Of a stretch of 64,000 nt of DNA, positions 37,172-48,967 are shown in pieces. How positions within the stretch are numbered: the first letter of the stretch is position 1; each line of letters opens with the position of its first letter. The notes under the pieces are model-generated. The model had not been told where the DNA came from, ran no database searches, and worked only from the letters and a program-made list of their open reading frames with translations. The DNA is from Methylomagnum ishizawai (GTDB taxonomy: Bacteria; Pseudomonadota; Gammaproteobacteria; Methylococcales; Methylococcaceae): NCBI RefSeq assembly GCF_019670005.1, contig NZ_AP019783.1, forward strand, positions 3,498,150 to 3,562,149. Reading direction: 5' to 3'. The position numbers and the translations under genes were made by a program.

Positions 37172-37777
37172 ATGAGCCAAGACGACGTTTTGCCGGAATC
37201 CGCGCAGATCACCGAAGACCCCGCCGCAGAAGCCGCCGAGACCCTTGAGCCGACCCCGGAAACCGAACAGCCCGCCGCCACGCCGACCGGGCCCTTGGCC
37301 GAGGCCACCCGCAAAGCAGAGGAAAACTGGGAGAAATTCGTCCGCGCCCAGGCGGAAATGGACAACCTCCGCCGCCGCGCCGAAAAGGATGTGCAGGACG
37401 CCCGCAAATTCGCCATCGAGAAATTCGCCCGCGAACTCCTGACCGTGGTCGATAGCCTGGAACTCGGCCTGCAAGCCGCCACCGGCGACGCCCCCGAGGT
37501 CGGCAAATTGCGGGAAGGCATGGAACTCACCTTGAAGCAATTGCTGGCGGCGCTGGAAAAGGCCAATGTCCGCCCCATCGACCCCGAAGGCGAGAAATTC
37601 AACCCGGAACTGCACCAGGCCATGGCGATGCAACCCTCCGCCACCGCCGCGCCCAACACCGTCATCAAGGTCTTCCAGAAAGGCTATCTGCTCAATGAAC
37701 GCCTGCTGCGCCCGGCCATGGTGGTGATCGCCCAAGCCCAGCCCCAAGCCGCCCCGCGCATCGACGAACAAGCTTGA
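37172..37777 (+). CDS. grpE: nucleotide exchange factor GrpE
   Basis: Protein of 201 residues that releases ADP from DnaK. I chose the ATG at 37172 (MSQDDVLPESAQITEDPAAE) with AGGAG nine bases before it. An in-frame earlier ATG lies just after hrcA with no good site. An acidic disordered N-terminus (1-55), a long coiled-coil helix (AEENWEKFVRAQAEMDNLRR), and the C-terminal beta domain (NPELHQAMAMQPS ... KGYLLNERLLRPAMVVIA) are all present. Second gene of the HrcA-controlled operon. Confidence 0.95.
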   Translation: MSQDDVLPESAQITEDPAAEAAETLEPTPETEQPAATPTGPLAEATRKAEENWEKFVRAQAEMDNLRRRAEKDVQDARKFAIEKFARELLTVVDSLELGLQAATGDAPEVGKLREGMELTLKQLLAALEKANVRPIDPEGEKFNPELHQAMAMQPSATAAPNTVIKVFQKGYLLNERLLRPAMVVIAQAQPQAAPRIDEQA

Positions 37778-37855
37778 AATCCTTGGCCCCACCCCCATAT
37801 CGGTCCACAAGCCGGCATTCAACCCTGATATAGACAAGTTTGGAGAATTATTAAA

Positions 37856-39799
37856 ATGGCAAAAATCATCGGTATCGACCTGGGCACCACCAATTCCTGC
37901 GTGGCCGTGCTGGAAGGGGGCAAGCCGCGGGTGATCGAGAACGCCGAGGGCGCGCGCACCACCCCGTCCATCGTGGCCTTCACCCCCGACAACGAGGTGC
38001 TGGTGGGCCAATCCGCCAAGCGCCAAGCCATCACCAACCCCAAGAACACCCTGTACGCGGTCAAGCGCCTGATCGGCCGCCGCTTCAAGGACGGCGTGGT
38101 GCAGAAGGACATCCATCTGGTGCCCTACAAAATCGCCGAGGCCGACAACGGCGATGCCTGGATCGAGGTCAATGGCCGCAAGATGGCCCCGCCGGAAATC
38201 TCCGCCCGCGTCTTGATGAAGATGAAAAAGGACGCGGAAGCCTTCCTGGGCGAGGAAGTCAAGGAAGCCGTCATCACCGTGCCGGCCTATTTCAACGATT
38301 CCCAGCGCCAAGCCACCAAGGACGCGGGCCGCATCGCCGGCTTGGAAGTCAAGCGCATCATCAACGAACCCACCGCCGCCGCGATGGCCTTCGGCCTCGA
38401 CCGCAAGCACGGCGATATTAAAGTAGCCGTGTACGACCTGGGCGGCGGCACCTTCGATATTTCCATCATCGAAATCGCCGAGGTCGATGGCGAACACCAG
38501 TTCGAAGTGCTGTCCACCAATGGCGACACCCATTTGGGCGGCGAAGACTTCGACCTCCGCATCATCGACTACATCTGCGACGAGTTCAAAAAAGAGAACG
38601 GCATCGACCTACACCACGATCCGCTGGCGCTGCAACGCCTGAAGGAATCGGCGGAAAAGGCCAAGATCGAACTGTCCTCCAGCCAGCAGACCGAAATCAA
38701 CCTGCCCTATGTCACCGCCGATGCGTCCGGTCCCAAGCATCTCAACCTGAAGCTGACCCGCGCCAAGCTGGAAGCCTTGGTGGAAGACCTGATCCTCCGC
38801 ACCAAGGGTCCGTGCGAAACCGCGCTGAAGGATGCCGGTCTCAAGCCCAGCGAAATCAACGAGGTAATCCTGGTCGGTGGCCAGACCCGTATGCCCAAGG
38901 TCATGGATTTCGTGCGCGAAATCTTCGGCAAGGAACCGCGCAAGGACGTGAACCCGGACGAAGCCGTGGCCCTGGGCGCGGCGATCCAAGGCGGCGTGTT
39001 GGGCGGCCAAGTCAAGGACGTGCTGTTGCTGGACGTGACCCCGCTGTCGTTAGGGATAGAAACCCTGGGCGGCGTGATGACCAAGCTGATCGAGAAGAAC
39101 ACCACCATCCCGACCAAGCAGAACCAAGTGTTCTCGACCGCCGAGGACGGACAGACCGCCGTGACCATCCACGTCCTGCAAGGCGAGCGCGAAATGGCGC
39201 GGGACAACAAATCGCTGGGCCGCTTCGACCTGAGCGATATCCCGCCCGCTTCCCGTGGCATCCCGCAGATCGAGGTGACTTTCGACATCGACGCCAACGG
39301 CATCCTGCATGTGTCGGCCAAGGACAAGGCCACCGGCAAGCAGCAATCGATCCGCATCACCGCTTCGTCCGGCCTCAGCGAGGAGGAAATCAAGCGGATG
39401 GTGCAGGACGCCGAAATGCACGCCGAGGAAGACAAGAAGCTGCATGAACTGGTGACGGCGCGCAACCACGCCGACGCCATGATCCACGCCGCCAACAAGA
39501 CCCTGCACGAACTCGGCGACAAGGTCCAGGCGGACGAAAAAAGCAAGATCGAAGCCGCCATCACGGAACTCAAGGAAGCCATGAAGGGCGACGACAAGGA
39601 AGCCATCGAGCGGAAAACCGAACATCTGACCGAGGTTTCCGGTAAACTCGCCGAACGTTTATACGCCCAGCAAGGCGAAGCCGCGGGCACGGCCTCGGCG
39701 GCGGGCGGCACCCAATCCGAAGCCACGGGCGGCGGCAAGGGCGACCACGAGGATGTGGTGGACGCCGAGTTCGAGGAAGTCAAGGAAGACCGGAAGTAA
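37856..39799 (+). CDS. dnaK: chaperone DnaK (Hsp70)
   Basis: Protein of 647 residues. The nucleotide-binding domain begins [20 protein letters not shown] and contains [16 protein letters not shown]. The interdomain linker ([20 protein letters not shown]) joins the substrate-binding domain, and the helical lid ends in [14 protein letters not shown] with the conserved EEV-type tail. It folds and refolds proteins with DnaJ and GrpE in the cytosol. GGAG lies nine bases before the start (ggagaattattaaaatg). Confidence 0.98.
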   Translation: MAKIIGIDLGTTNSCVAVLEGGKPRVIENAEGARTTPSIVAFTPDNEVLVGQSAKRQAITNPKNTLYAVKRLIGRRFKDGVVQKDIHLVPYKIAEADNGDAWIEVNGRKMAPPEISARVLMKMKKDAEAFLGEEVKEAVITVPAYFNDSQRQATKDAGRIAGLEVKRIINEPTAAAMAFGLDRKHGDIKVAVYDLGGGTFDISIIEIAEVDGEHQFEVLSTNGDTHLGGEDFDLRIIDYICDEFKKENGIDLHHDPLALQRLKESAEKAKIELSSSQQTEINLPYVTADASGPKHLNLKLTRAKLEALVEDLILRTKGPCETALKDAGLKPSEINEVILVGGQTRMPKVMDFVREIFGKEPRKDVNPDEAVALGAAIQGGVLGGQVKDVLLLDVTPLSLGIETLGGVMTKLIEKNTTIPTKQNQVFSTAEDGQTAVTIHVLQGEREMARDNKSLGRFDLSDIPPASRGIPQIEVTFDIDANGILHVSAKDKATGKQQSIRITASSGLSEEEIKRMVQDAEMHAEEDKKLHELVTARNHADAMIHAANKTLHELGDKVQADEKSKIEAAITELKEAMKGDDKEAIERKTEHLTEVSGKLAERLYAQQGEAAGTASAAGGTQSEATGGGKGDHEDVVDAEFEEVKEDRK

Positions 39800-39813
39800 G
39801 CCGCTCCTCCACC

Positions 39814-39842
39814 GCCCGCGTGGCCCTGGCCGCCCCGCGGGC
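39814..39842 (+). other. hairpin between dnaK and dnaJ
   Basis: gcccgcg at 39814-39820 pairs with cgcgggc at 39836-39842, followed by tttcc. It lies in the 126-base gap and could act as a weak terminator or processing site that lowers dnaJ relative to dnaK. Confidence 0.4.
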
Positions 39843-39925
39843 TTTCCTAATTGCCACCGTCCCCATTCCATCGGTGGCCCAACCACCCGGCGGATGGGGC
39901 CGGATGGGGATCGAAACGAACAACC

Positions 39926-41943
<2,018 letters not shown>

Positions 41944-41956
41944 GCCATTTTCCGGG

Positions 41957-41980
41957 GATAACCCCAACGATGGGGTTATC
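41957..41980 (+). terminator. hairpin after dapB
   Basis: gataacccc at 41957-41965 pairs perfectly with ggggttatc at 41972-41980 around a 6-base loop, 13 bases after the dapB stop. No clear T-run follows. Confidence 0.5.
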
Positions 41981-42011
41981 GCCAGCCCCGGCACCGCAGG
42001 AATAATCCGCC

Positions 42012-43220
42012 ATGCGTATCCTGTTCATCCACCGTAATTTCCCCGGACAATTCCTCTATCTCGCCACCTACCTATCCCGCCAGCCCCAGGTCGAGGTGGT
42101 TTTCATCACCCAGCGCCAGGACAACCATATCCCCAATGTGCGCAAGCTGCTATACCAGCCGGTCGCCGACCCGAACCACCGCAGCCACCATTATCTGCGC
42201 GAATACCATGATTGGATCGCCCATGGACAAGGCGCGGCGAGGGCGGCTCAGCAATTAAAACAAGAAGGGTTCACGCCGGATATCATCTACGCCCACGTCT
42301 GGGGTGGGGAATTATTCATCAAAGATATTTATCCGAACGTCCCCCTGTTGGGTTATTTCGAGTGGTATACCAATGCCCATGGCAGCGATTTGGATTTCGA
42401 CCCCGCCACCCGCCTGTCGCTGGATAACCTCCATGAAATCAGGATCAAGAACTCGCCGAAACTGGTGAGCCTCGCGGGTTGCGACCATGCGCTCACCCCC
42501 ACCCAATGGCAACTCGAACAATTCCCCCGGCTATTCCACCCCAAGTTTTCCGTCATCCACGACGGGGTATGCACCAACTTCTACCATCCCGACCCCGAGG
42601 CCAAACTGATTATTCCGCGCCTGGGCCTGGATTTGTCGGACGCACAGGAGATCGTGACCTATGCGACTTCGGGCATGGAACCCTACCGGGGGTTTCCACA
42701 ATTCATGCAGGCGGCCGCCCTCATCCAACGCCGCCGTCCCCGCTGCCACATCGTCGTGGGCGGACATGACGGCACTTTCTACAGCCAAAAGCGACCCGAT
42801 GGCAAAACCTATAAGGAATACTTTTTGGAAACCTTGAACCTGGACCTCGAGCGCATCCATTTCATAGGCTTCCTCGAACTCGCCGCCTATGCGAAGCTAC
42901 TGCAAGCCTCGAAAGTACATATCTATCTGACCTACCCTTATATCCTGTCGTGGTCCCTGATCGAAGCGCTGGCATCTGGCTGCCTTGTGATCGCGTCCGA
43001 TACCGCGCCGGTGCGCGAGGTTGTGGAAAATGGGAAAAATGGTTGGCTGGTGGATTTTTTCTCGCCGGAAGCCATCGCAGACAAAGTGGATGAGTGCCTC
43101 GACCATCCCAATCATTTCCCAGCGATTCGGGAACAAGCCAGGGCGACCGCCATTGGCCGCTACGATGTACAAAAGACAATGGGTAAAATACTAGGCTTAA
43201 TCAAGCAGATGATCGGCTGA
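42012..43220 (+). CDS. GT4-family glycosyltransferase
   Basis: Protein of 402 residues with two Rossmann domains (GT-B fold). The N-terminus MRILFIHRNFPGQFLYLATY is the acceptor-side domain. The donor-side domain has FSVIHDGVCTNFYHPDPEAK and, near the C-terminus, PYILSWSLIEALASGCLVIA then SDTAPVREVVENGKNGWLVD, the GT4 nucleotide-sugar site with the catalytic Glu. Donor and acceptor cannot be told. It begins the surface-glycan region and is convergent, eight bases apart, with the sulfotransferase operon. Confidence 0.85.
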   Translation: MRILFIHRNFPGQFLYLATYLSRQPQVEVVFITQRQDNHIPNVRKLLYQPVADPNHRSHHYLREYHDWIAHGQGAARAAQQLKQEGFTPDIIYAHVWGGELFIKDIYPNVPLLGYFEWYTNAHGSDLDFDPATRLSLDNLHEIRIKNSPKLVSLAGCDHALTPTQWQLEQFPRLFHPKFSVIHDGVCTNFYHPDPEAKLIIPRLGLDLSDAQEIVTYATSGMEPYRGFPQFMQAAALIQRRRPRCHIVVGGHDGTFYSQKRPDGKTYKEYFLETLNLDLERIHFIGFLELAAYAKLLQASKVHIYLTYPYILSWSLIEALASGCLVIASDTAPVREVVENGKNGWLVDFFSPEAIADKVDECLDHPNHFPAIREQARATAIGRYDVQKTMGKILGLIKQMIG

Positions 43221-43228
43221 ACAGGTAT

Positions 43229-45343
43229 CTAGTCAAATCCACGATATACGGAAAAATCTCTTTCAACCCCCCCACCGCAATTTTCGGCAGATAATATCCG
43301 CTCGCAATATGGCAATAACAATTCGGAAACCGCTTGGTGCATTTCCGGCGACGGATACTTAGTATTGTATTTCAATCCATCTTGATTAGCACAGGGCAAT
43401 CCAGTTGCCTTGTCCATCAAACGTTGTGGCAATCCAGGTTTGGTGCCGTATTCCACATAGTAATCATAAAAAGGTTTTATTCGCTCCACGATATCCCGAT
43501 GAATCAATTCTGGAAATCCTCCCGCCTCCTCAAGTATCGATCCCGACATGCTCCGGCAAGGTTTTCCGGAAAACCATAGCAGTATTTTTGGAACCTTTAA
43601 ATACTTTGATATATTCAAATATCCGTTAATATACTTTTCAACCATATCGACATAGAAATCATAAAATGCCGCTTTATTTTTACGATACAGTTCGACATAG
43701 AGCCCATACGGCTCATGAATAGAAACCCCACAGCCATTCCCCAATCGGCTTACCCCAGCAGAAAGTCCGGACATCACCAAAACAATAGCAAACCTTCCTT
43801 TATTACAAATATCCAGCACCCATCGATTGCCGGGGTCAGCAAAGAATTCCACACCGGCACCACAAACCCCCAAATTCAATCCGTCAATATCCAGATATTT
43901 CCCCAACAACGATGGGTATGGTTTATCAACAAACCTGCCACAGGCATATTCCTGACCAATACATGAAAAGTACCTGTTTTTTATCAAAGCGCCCCCGTCA
44001 CCTCTCACCCATAATTTTTTATCAGACAACTCATCCAAAACCTCAAAAAAACCATAATCAACAATTTCTATATCTTTTTCCTGCCAAGAGGACTTTACCG
44101 AGCAATCAAACTCATAAGCCTGCCCGGAATACATAACCTTGGCCGCAGTATCAACCTTGCTCGTATAACGCGATCCTTTTTGGATAGAATTGCCGACCGA
44201 GACCGAGACAGCAGCAGTCTCTCCTTGGCAAGCAAAAAAGCGCCGCGGCTTCGCTATATATCTCTTCCTGAATTTTTCACAGATTTGTTCTGACAACTCG
44301 GACCGCAAAACCTTTGTGTTGGTTTTCAATCTATCCAAGGCATTGGATTTATCCTCGACATCCAAAAAATGTAGGACTTCCTTTAAAGCCTTTTTTGGGT
44401 TTTTCGCCACACATTCATAATCAACAACCAAAGGCGTTATACCATGAGCATTCACAAGATTGTCCAAATACTCATATTGATTATTAATATCAATATATAG
44501 CCTATATATATCTTCCAAAAAATCATTACAAAAAGCAATTTCTTGCAATTTTTTTGAGTATTCATTTTTCTTCGTTTCGCTATAAATATGCCAAACACTT
44601 GTTTTTTGAGCGATACATGCCGAAACAGCCTGGGCAACCCTGTCATCCCGGTTTAAATATATAAATTTTTGAAAAATCTCACCAAATATACTCTGAAAAC
44701 CAAATCCAGCTTTTTGAAAATCATATAAGAAATGGGCGATAAACTTTGTCCCAAAAACCCCATTCTCGGTCATCCTAGCCCCCATGACCTTACGCAGGGC
44801 TTCCATATAATTAAACTTGCATTTCAACGCCAATGTCGCCGAAGCCTGACGGATATGCTCTGCGGGATAACCTAAGATTCCAGTCGATTGCAAAAGATTA
44901 CAAAAATACGTTGATCCTGCACGCGGGGCTGTGATTATGGCATAAGATAATACGGGCTTTTTTAGCACAATTGGACTTACATCTAATAAGTCCCTGCCAG
45001 TCAAAAAGTTTATAAAAACATCCGAAAAAAACTTAAGAATCGGTACCGACGGGTGGATTTCTTTCAAGCCATTAGCGGTCAAATTAAAGAAATAATTCTC
45101 ATCATATATAGATGCCACTATCACAGCCGAAACATGAAAGTCTGGGTTAGCGGGTTCCAAAGCACCGAACTCGCCACTGACAACATCCAAATTACACAGC
45201 AATATATCTGGTTGCACCCCTAACTTCTCCCCCAAATAACCTACTATTTGGGTGTCAGCGATGATTAATACATTCTTGAGTTCGGCTATTTTTTTATAAA
45301 ATCCGTTTTCACCCAGATGGTCCATAATCAATTTAGCATTCAC
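43229..45343 (-). CDS. Stf0-type sulfotransferase fused to two further domains
   Basis: Protein of 704 residues. (i) Residues 1-125: an alpha/beta domain beginning LKNVLIIADTQIVGYLGEKL, not recognised. (ii) About 130-360: a Stf0-like sulfotransferase with the PAPS 5'-phosphosulfate loop TAPRAGSTYFCNLL at 138-151 and GYPAEH at 159-163. (iii) About 415-690: a domain with FVDKPYPSLLGKYLDIDGLN then LGVCGAGVEFFADPGNR, which fits DUF6473 as I know it. It would sulfate a carbohydrate using PAPS. Codon use is markedly AT-rich. Last gene of the minus-strand operon. Confidence 0.7.
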   Translation of the reverse strand: MNAKLIMDHLGENGFYKKIAELKNVLIIADTQIVGYLGEKLGVQPDILLCNLDVVSGEFGALEPANPDFHVSAVIVASIYDENYFFNLTANGLKEIHPSVPILKFFSDVFINFLTGRDLLDVSPIVLKKPVLSYAIITAPRAGSTYFCNLLQSTGILGYPAEHIRQASATLALKCKFNYMEALRKVMGARMTENGVFGTKFIAHFLYDFQKAGFGFQSIFGEIFQKFIYLNRDDRVAQAVSACIAQKTSVWHIYSETKKNEYSKKLQEIAFCNDFLEDIYRLYIDINNQYEYLDNLVNAHGITPLVVDYECVAKNPKKALKEVLHFLDVEDKSNALDRLKTNTKVLRSELSEQICEKFRKRYIAKPRRFFACQGETAAVSVSVGNSIQKGSRYTSKVDTAAKVMYSGQAYEFDCSVKSSWQEKDIEIVDYGFFEVLDELSDKKLWVRGDGGALIKNRYFSCIGQEYACGRFVDKPYPSLLGKYLDIDGLNLGVCGAGVEFFADPGNRWVLDICNKGRFAIVLVMSGLSAGVSRLGNGCGVSIHEPYGLYVELYRKNKAAFYDFYVDMVEKYINGYLNISKYLKVPKILLWFSGKPCRSMSGSILEEAGGFPELIHRDIVERIKPFYDYYVEYGTKPGLPQRLMDKATGLPCANQDGLKYNTKYPSPEMHQAVSELLLPYCERILSAENCGGGVERDFSVYRGFD

Positions 45344-45437
45344 ATTTCCTCCCCATCCGTTTCACCAACCCCCCTATAATAATCGATTTCAACATACCCA
45401 AAAATTCGCGTCTGCCTTCGCAGTTCAAGTGCTGGAA

Positions 45438-45851
45438 CTATTCTTGTCTCTCATTGGAAGAAGCAAGATGGGCTAGCATCGAAACAATAACAATGCCTCG
45501 TTTACGAGAGTCCATGGCATCTGAGTCCATAAAATTATCGCTGACTATAGATATATCAACTATATCTCCCTCAGAGAGATCTATTTTCGCATACAAATCA
45601 ACCCGCTCCCCCATCGCCAAGCTTCCAGCAACCCATTTCTTTTTATTACATATAAGTGTAATATTATTTCCAGCATATTTAACCGATGAATCTGGATTCC
45701 ATAAAGCGAACTCCAAGCCGCTCACATGATGAACAGCTTTGCATATAACCCGTAATTCACGGGTCATCCAGCCATCCACCCACAAAATACCTTCAACCGT
45801 TGTCACCGCCAAGTTTGGAATGTCAATAATGGACTCTGATTCTTTACTCAT
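45438..45851 (-). CDS. small beta-rich protein of unknown function
   Basis: Protein of 137 residues whose start overlaps the stop of the 1013-residue glycosyltransferase by eight bases. The sequence alternates hydrophobic and polar residues as in beta strands (AVTTVEGILWVDGWMTRELR; VDLYAKIDLSEGDIVDISIV) and has no catalytic motif or signal peptide. The C-terminus ends in SNERQE. An accessory or glycan-binding role in the operon is possible but unsupported. AT-rich like its neighbours. Confidence 0.5.
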   Translation of the reverse strand: MSKESESIIDIPNLAVTTVEGILWVDGWMTRELRVICKAVHHVSGLEFALWNPDSSVKYAGNNITLICNKKKWVAGSLAMGERVDLYAKIDLSEGDIVDISIVSDNFMDSDAMDSRKRGIVIVSMLAHLASSNERQE

Positions 45852-48800
45852 AGACGCCCCCCATTATAGTTTTTAATATGCCTTCAAAATCCGCTCTAAA
45901 CCTACCAGGCGAACTATGGATAGACAAACTCTGTAATGCCGTCGCCCTTATCTTTTCCCAAAGTTCTGGATTCGTGTAAGCAGAAACCACCGCATCCGCG
46001 AATGAACCCGGAGAAAAATCCCTAGCCACAAAACAAGTCGTATCCCCTTCGGAATCGAATTCGGCAAGCTGAGTCGCCAATATGGGCGTCACTACCGCAG
46101 GCAACCCCAAGCCCATCGCCTCATGCACTTTATGGGGTATACCCGCAGCCACACGGGTCGGTGCGATAAACAGCCTTGCCTGTTCAAAATATAGGGACAA
46201 ATCTTTGACGGGTCCAATAAAATCAAAACCTTCACTCCTCAACAAAGCAGGAACTTTGATCTTTGGATTCCAATAGCCGATTATTTTTACTTTTATATCA
46301 GGAAGCCGCTTTCTTATAAATGGGAACACTTTATTGGCGAACCAAACCAACGAATCATAGTTGGGCGATTCTTCGCTATGCACGGCACCGCAAAACAACA
46401 AGCCATCACGCTGCTCGAACTTTGCCGCCATGGGTCTGATAGCGATTTTATGTCCCAACAAATGAATTGGCGCGCACGCTATCCGATTAATTAACCTTTG
46501 GTCAAGCCGATTGACAGCTACAAAGTTATCTATAATGGCTGCATGCCCTTTCAACTCCTTTTCCAGTTGGGAAACAGGAATGGATTCTTCAAGACAAGAT
46601 AGATCGGGGCTCCCCCCGTTGGCTAATTCATTTGTCAACCATCGCCTTACAGAAGCCAGTGCTTCTGTATCCAGAATTACCTTGCCATTTGGGTTTTCTA
46701 TGCGCCATTTAGAAATCGCATCGGCATACCCAGGTAAATTATGGGTACGGCATAGCCATATCAAATCAATATTTTTAGGCGACTTTAAAAGAAAAGGCGC
46801 AAAACCTTTTAAAGCATCATCTTCCGAATAAATAATCTCGCAAAACGGTAAATCGATGGGCTCGATTTCTGGTAGTTTTTTATAAACCCAGATTTTGACC
46901 CACCACCCATGCTCGACGAATTCCCGTACAATATCTTCGCTTCGGCACAAGCCAGAACCAAGCTCTTTACGCGGCATAAAATCTTCGATCAACAAGACCT
47001 TGGGCATCTTACTCTTCGAGCGGTCCGAAGCAATCTCCGCATTGGTCGCGGAAGGTCTATGTTGTTTTGACAAGAATCTATGATTTTTCTTGACAAACTT
47101 AACCCTATTTCTTGCCATCAATGCTGTGGATATGGTACTTGGACGCCCCTTACTATAGCTAGCATATTCGTAATGAAAAACACCGATTCCTGGGTCGTAT
47201 ACCACCCGCCTCCCTGCCTCCCATATCCTGGCACACAAATCTGTTTCCTCATAATATCCAGGTGTGAATTGTTCATCAAATCCCTCCAAACTCCTGAATA
47301 AAGCGCTTTCCACAGCCAAAAAACAACCAGAGCAATAATCCACATCCCGCTGGAATTGAAAGCGGAGAGATAGAGGATTATCTCCACGCCCATAACCCCA
47401 TGCCGACCCATCGCTCCAAACAATGCCTCCGGCTTCCTGAACCTCACAGTTCAATTTGATAATTTTGCCTCCAACCGCGCCAACACCTTGTGCCGTGTCG
47501 AAAACCTCCAAAACTCTTTCAAACGATCCTGGAAGGATTTCAATATCGTTATTCAAAAATACAAGGATTTTGCCTTTAGCGGCATGAACACCGGCGTTGC
47601 AGGCCGCAGGATAGCCCAACGGTTGATCGAACCTGATTAGTTTTACACCCGAGACGTACTTTTCAATTTCAACAGTAAGATCAGAGGAACCATTATCAAC
47701 AATAATTACTTCAGCCAATGCTTCCTGACTAGACTTTATAAAAAGTTCCAATTGCTTTAACAAGCCAACCGTAAAATCAAAATGATCTATGACAGGTATG
47801 ATTATAGAAAGCCTAGGCTCTTGGAACTCTGGAATAACAATATGATATCCTGCTTTGACCGCAGCGGTTTGGATTTGGCACCGTTTCTCATAAAGAGATT
47901 TTGCAGCATCTTCCGATATCGACATGCTTATTAAGGGGGCACAAGCTTTCAAATTCCTCTTGATGCCTATCGCCAAAAAATGTTCGAATGCGCCAAGATA
48001 GGCAAACCTTTTAATTTCATCCACAACCTGGGGATTATGTTCTAAATAATATTTGGTGTCGAAAAATCGATTGGGATTCCGGCCTTCACCGATCCCGTGG
48101 TAGATGAAATGGACTAGCGCATTAGCAGCCCCTTGCTTTCCAGTGTCACTGATATCCTTGACATCCTTATTATTCCTCACATAATAATCAATATCGAAAT
48201 CGGGGAACGGAATTCTTCCATCCCGCATCCCACGCTCCATATAGTGTTGAAAATATGATTCAAACTCAGACGACGGACCAATCGCTTCTTTTATATCGGC
48301 ATAACGCGAAGCATACCATTCCAGGTCGAACAAAGGCGTACAAGCCACACCCACAGCATTGCCATAGGTTATAAAATCAAAAAATAAATCGCGTACTGGC
48401 TTGCGCCCCAATTGCTGAAGATAAAAGTTTTTATTGAAAAACGGGGATGGGCTATGTAAAAAAGCATCGTTCCCCACCTTTCGGATATAGTATTGATAGC
48501 CGGAAACCAAGTTACCGGCATCAACGACTTGGCGCACTTCCGGGACCCTATCAAGGAAATACTTTTCATCGAACAACCAGTGGGGAGAAAGCCCCTTGGC
48601 CGCACCATATCGAAAATAATCCTCAATAATTCCCCAGGCGGGTTGGCGCTGCAAATACTTTGATTGCTGGGCATAATAACGGGCACAAAAATATGGCGAT
48701 GGGCTGCAAAGCCTATCCTGGGCCATCTCATCGAAGTGCTCCTGATAGGTTTGGAACCGTCCACTTTGGATCGCAAGGACGGCTTCGGGGTTTCTTTCTT

Positions 48801-48885
48801 TGTACCAAGCCACATCCAGCCTGAATTCGCGCATCATGTAGAGTTCTTTTTTTGCGCCGCCGGACGAATCTTTGCCATTAGCCAT
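45844..48885 (-). CDS. three-part glycosyltransferase (GT2 + GT4) with N-terminal repeats
   Basis: Protein of 1013 residues. Residues about 60-320 hold some five loose repeats of the pattern W/F-F-D-x2-Y-Y-L ... (H-F-x3-G-x2-E-G-R-x-P), for example HFIYHGIGEGRNPNRFFD. A GT2 domain (about 357-640) has LSIIIPVIDHFDF, VDNGSSD at 396-402 and the DxD-like NNDIEI at 445-450. A GT4-type domain (about 655-1010) has KVLLIEDFMPRKELG and, near the end, ARLFIAPTRVAAGIPHKVHE. It probably adds two sugars to a surface polymer. Second gene of the operon. Confidence 0.78.
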   Translation of the reverse strand: MANGKDSSGGAKKELYMMREFRLDVAWYKERNPEAVLAIQSGRFQTYQEHFDEMAQDRLCSPSPYFCARYYAQQSKYLQRQPAWGIIEDYFRYGAAKGLSPHWLFDEKYFLDRVPEVRQVVDAGNLVSGYQYYIRKVGNDAFLHSPSPFFNKNFYLQQLGRKPVRDLFFDFITYGNAVGVACTPLFDLEWYASRYADIKEAIGPSSEFESYFQHYMERGMRDGRIPFPDFDIDYYVRNNKDVKDISDTGKQGAANALVHFIYHGIGEGRNPNRFFDTKYYLEHNPQVVDEIKRFAYLGAFEHFLAIGIKRNLKACAPLISMSISEDAAKSLYEKRCQIQTAAVKAGYHIVIPEFQEPRLSIIIPVIDHFDFTVGLLKQLELFIKSSQEALAEVIIVDNGSSDLTVEIEKYVSGVKLIRFDQPLGYPAACNAGVHAAKGKILVFLNNDIEILPGSFERVLEVFDTAQGVGAVGGKIIKLNCEVQEAGGIVWSDGSAWGYGRGDNPLSLRFQFQRDVDYCSGCFLAVESALFRSLEGFDEQFTPGYYEETDLCARIWEAGRRVVYDPGIGVFHYEYASYSKGRPSTISTALMARNRVKFVKKNHRFLSKQHRPSATNAEIASDRSKSKMPKVLLIEDFMPRKELGSGLCRSEDIVREFVEHGWWVKIWVYKKLPEIEPIDLPFCEIIYSEDDALKGFAPFLLKSPKNIDLIWLCRTHNLPGYADAISKWRIENPNGKVILDTEALASVRRWLTNELANGGSPDLSCLEESIPVSQLEKELKGHAAIIDNFVAVNRLDQRLINRIACAPIHLLGHKIAIRPMAAKFEQRDGLLFCGAVHSEESPNYDSLVWFANKVFPFIRKRLPDIKVKIIGYWNPKIKVPALLRSEGFDFIGPVKDLSLYFEQARLFIAPTRVAAGIPHKVHEAMGLGLPAVVTPILATQLAEFDSEGDTTCFVARDFSPGSFADAVVSAYTNPELWEKIRATALQSLSIHSSPGRFRADFEGILKTIMGGVYE

Positions 48886-48967
48886 ATCACAACACCGTTT
48901 CTAAATGCTTTAGCCGCCGATTAATTACCTGGTTCCTGCACATCCCAATAAATCCAGGGAAGCATTT

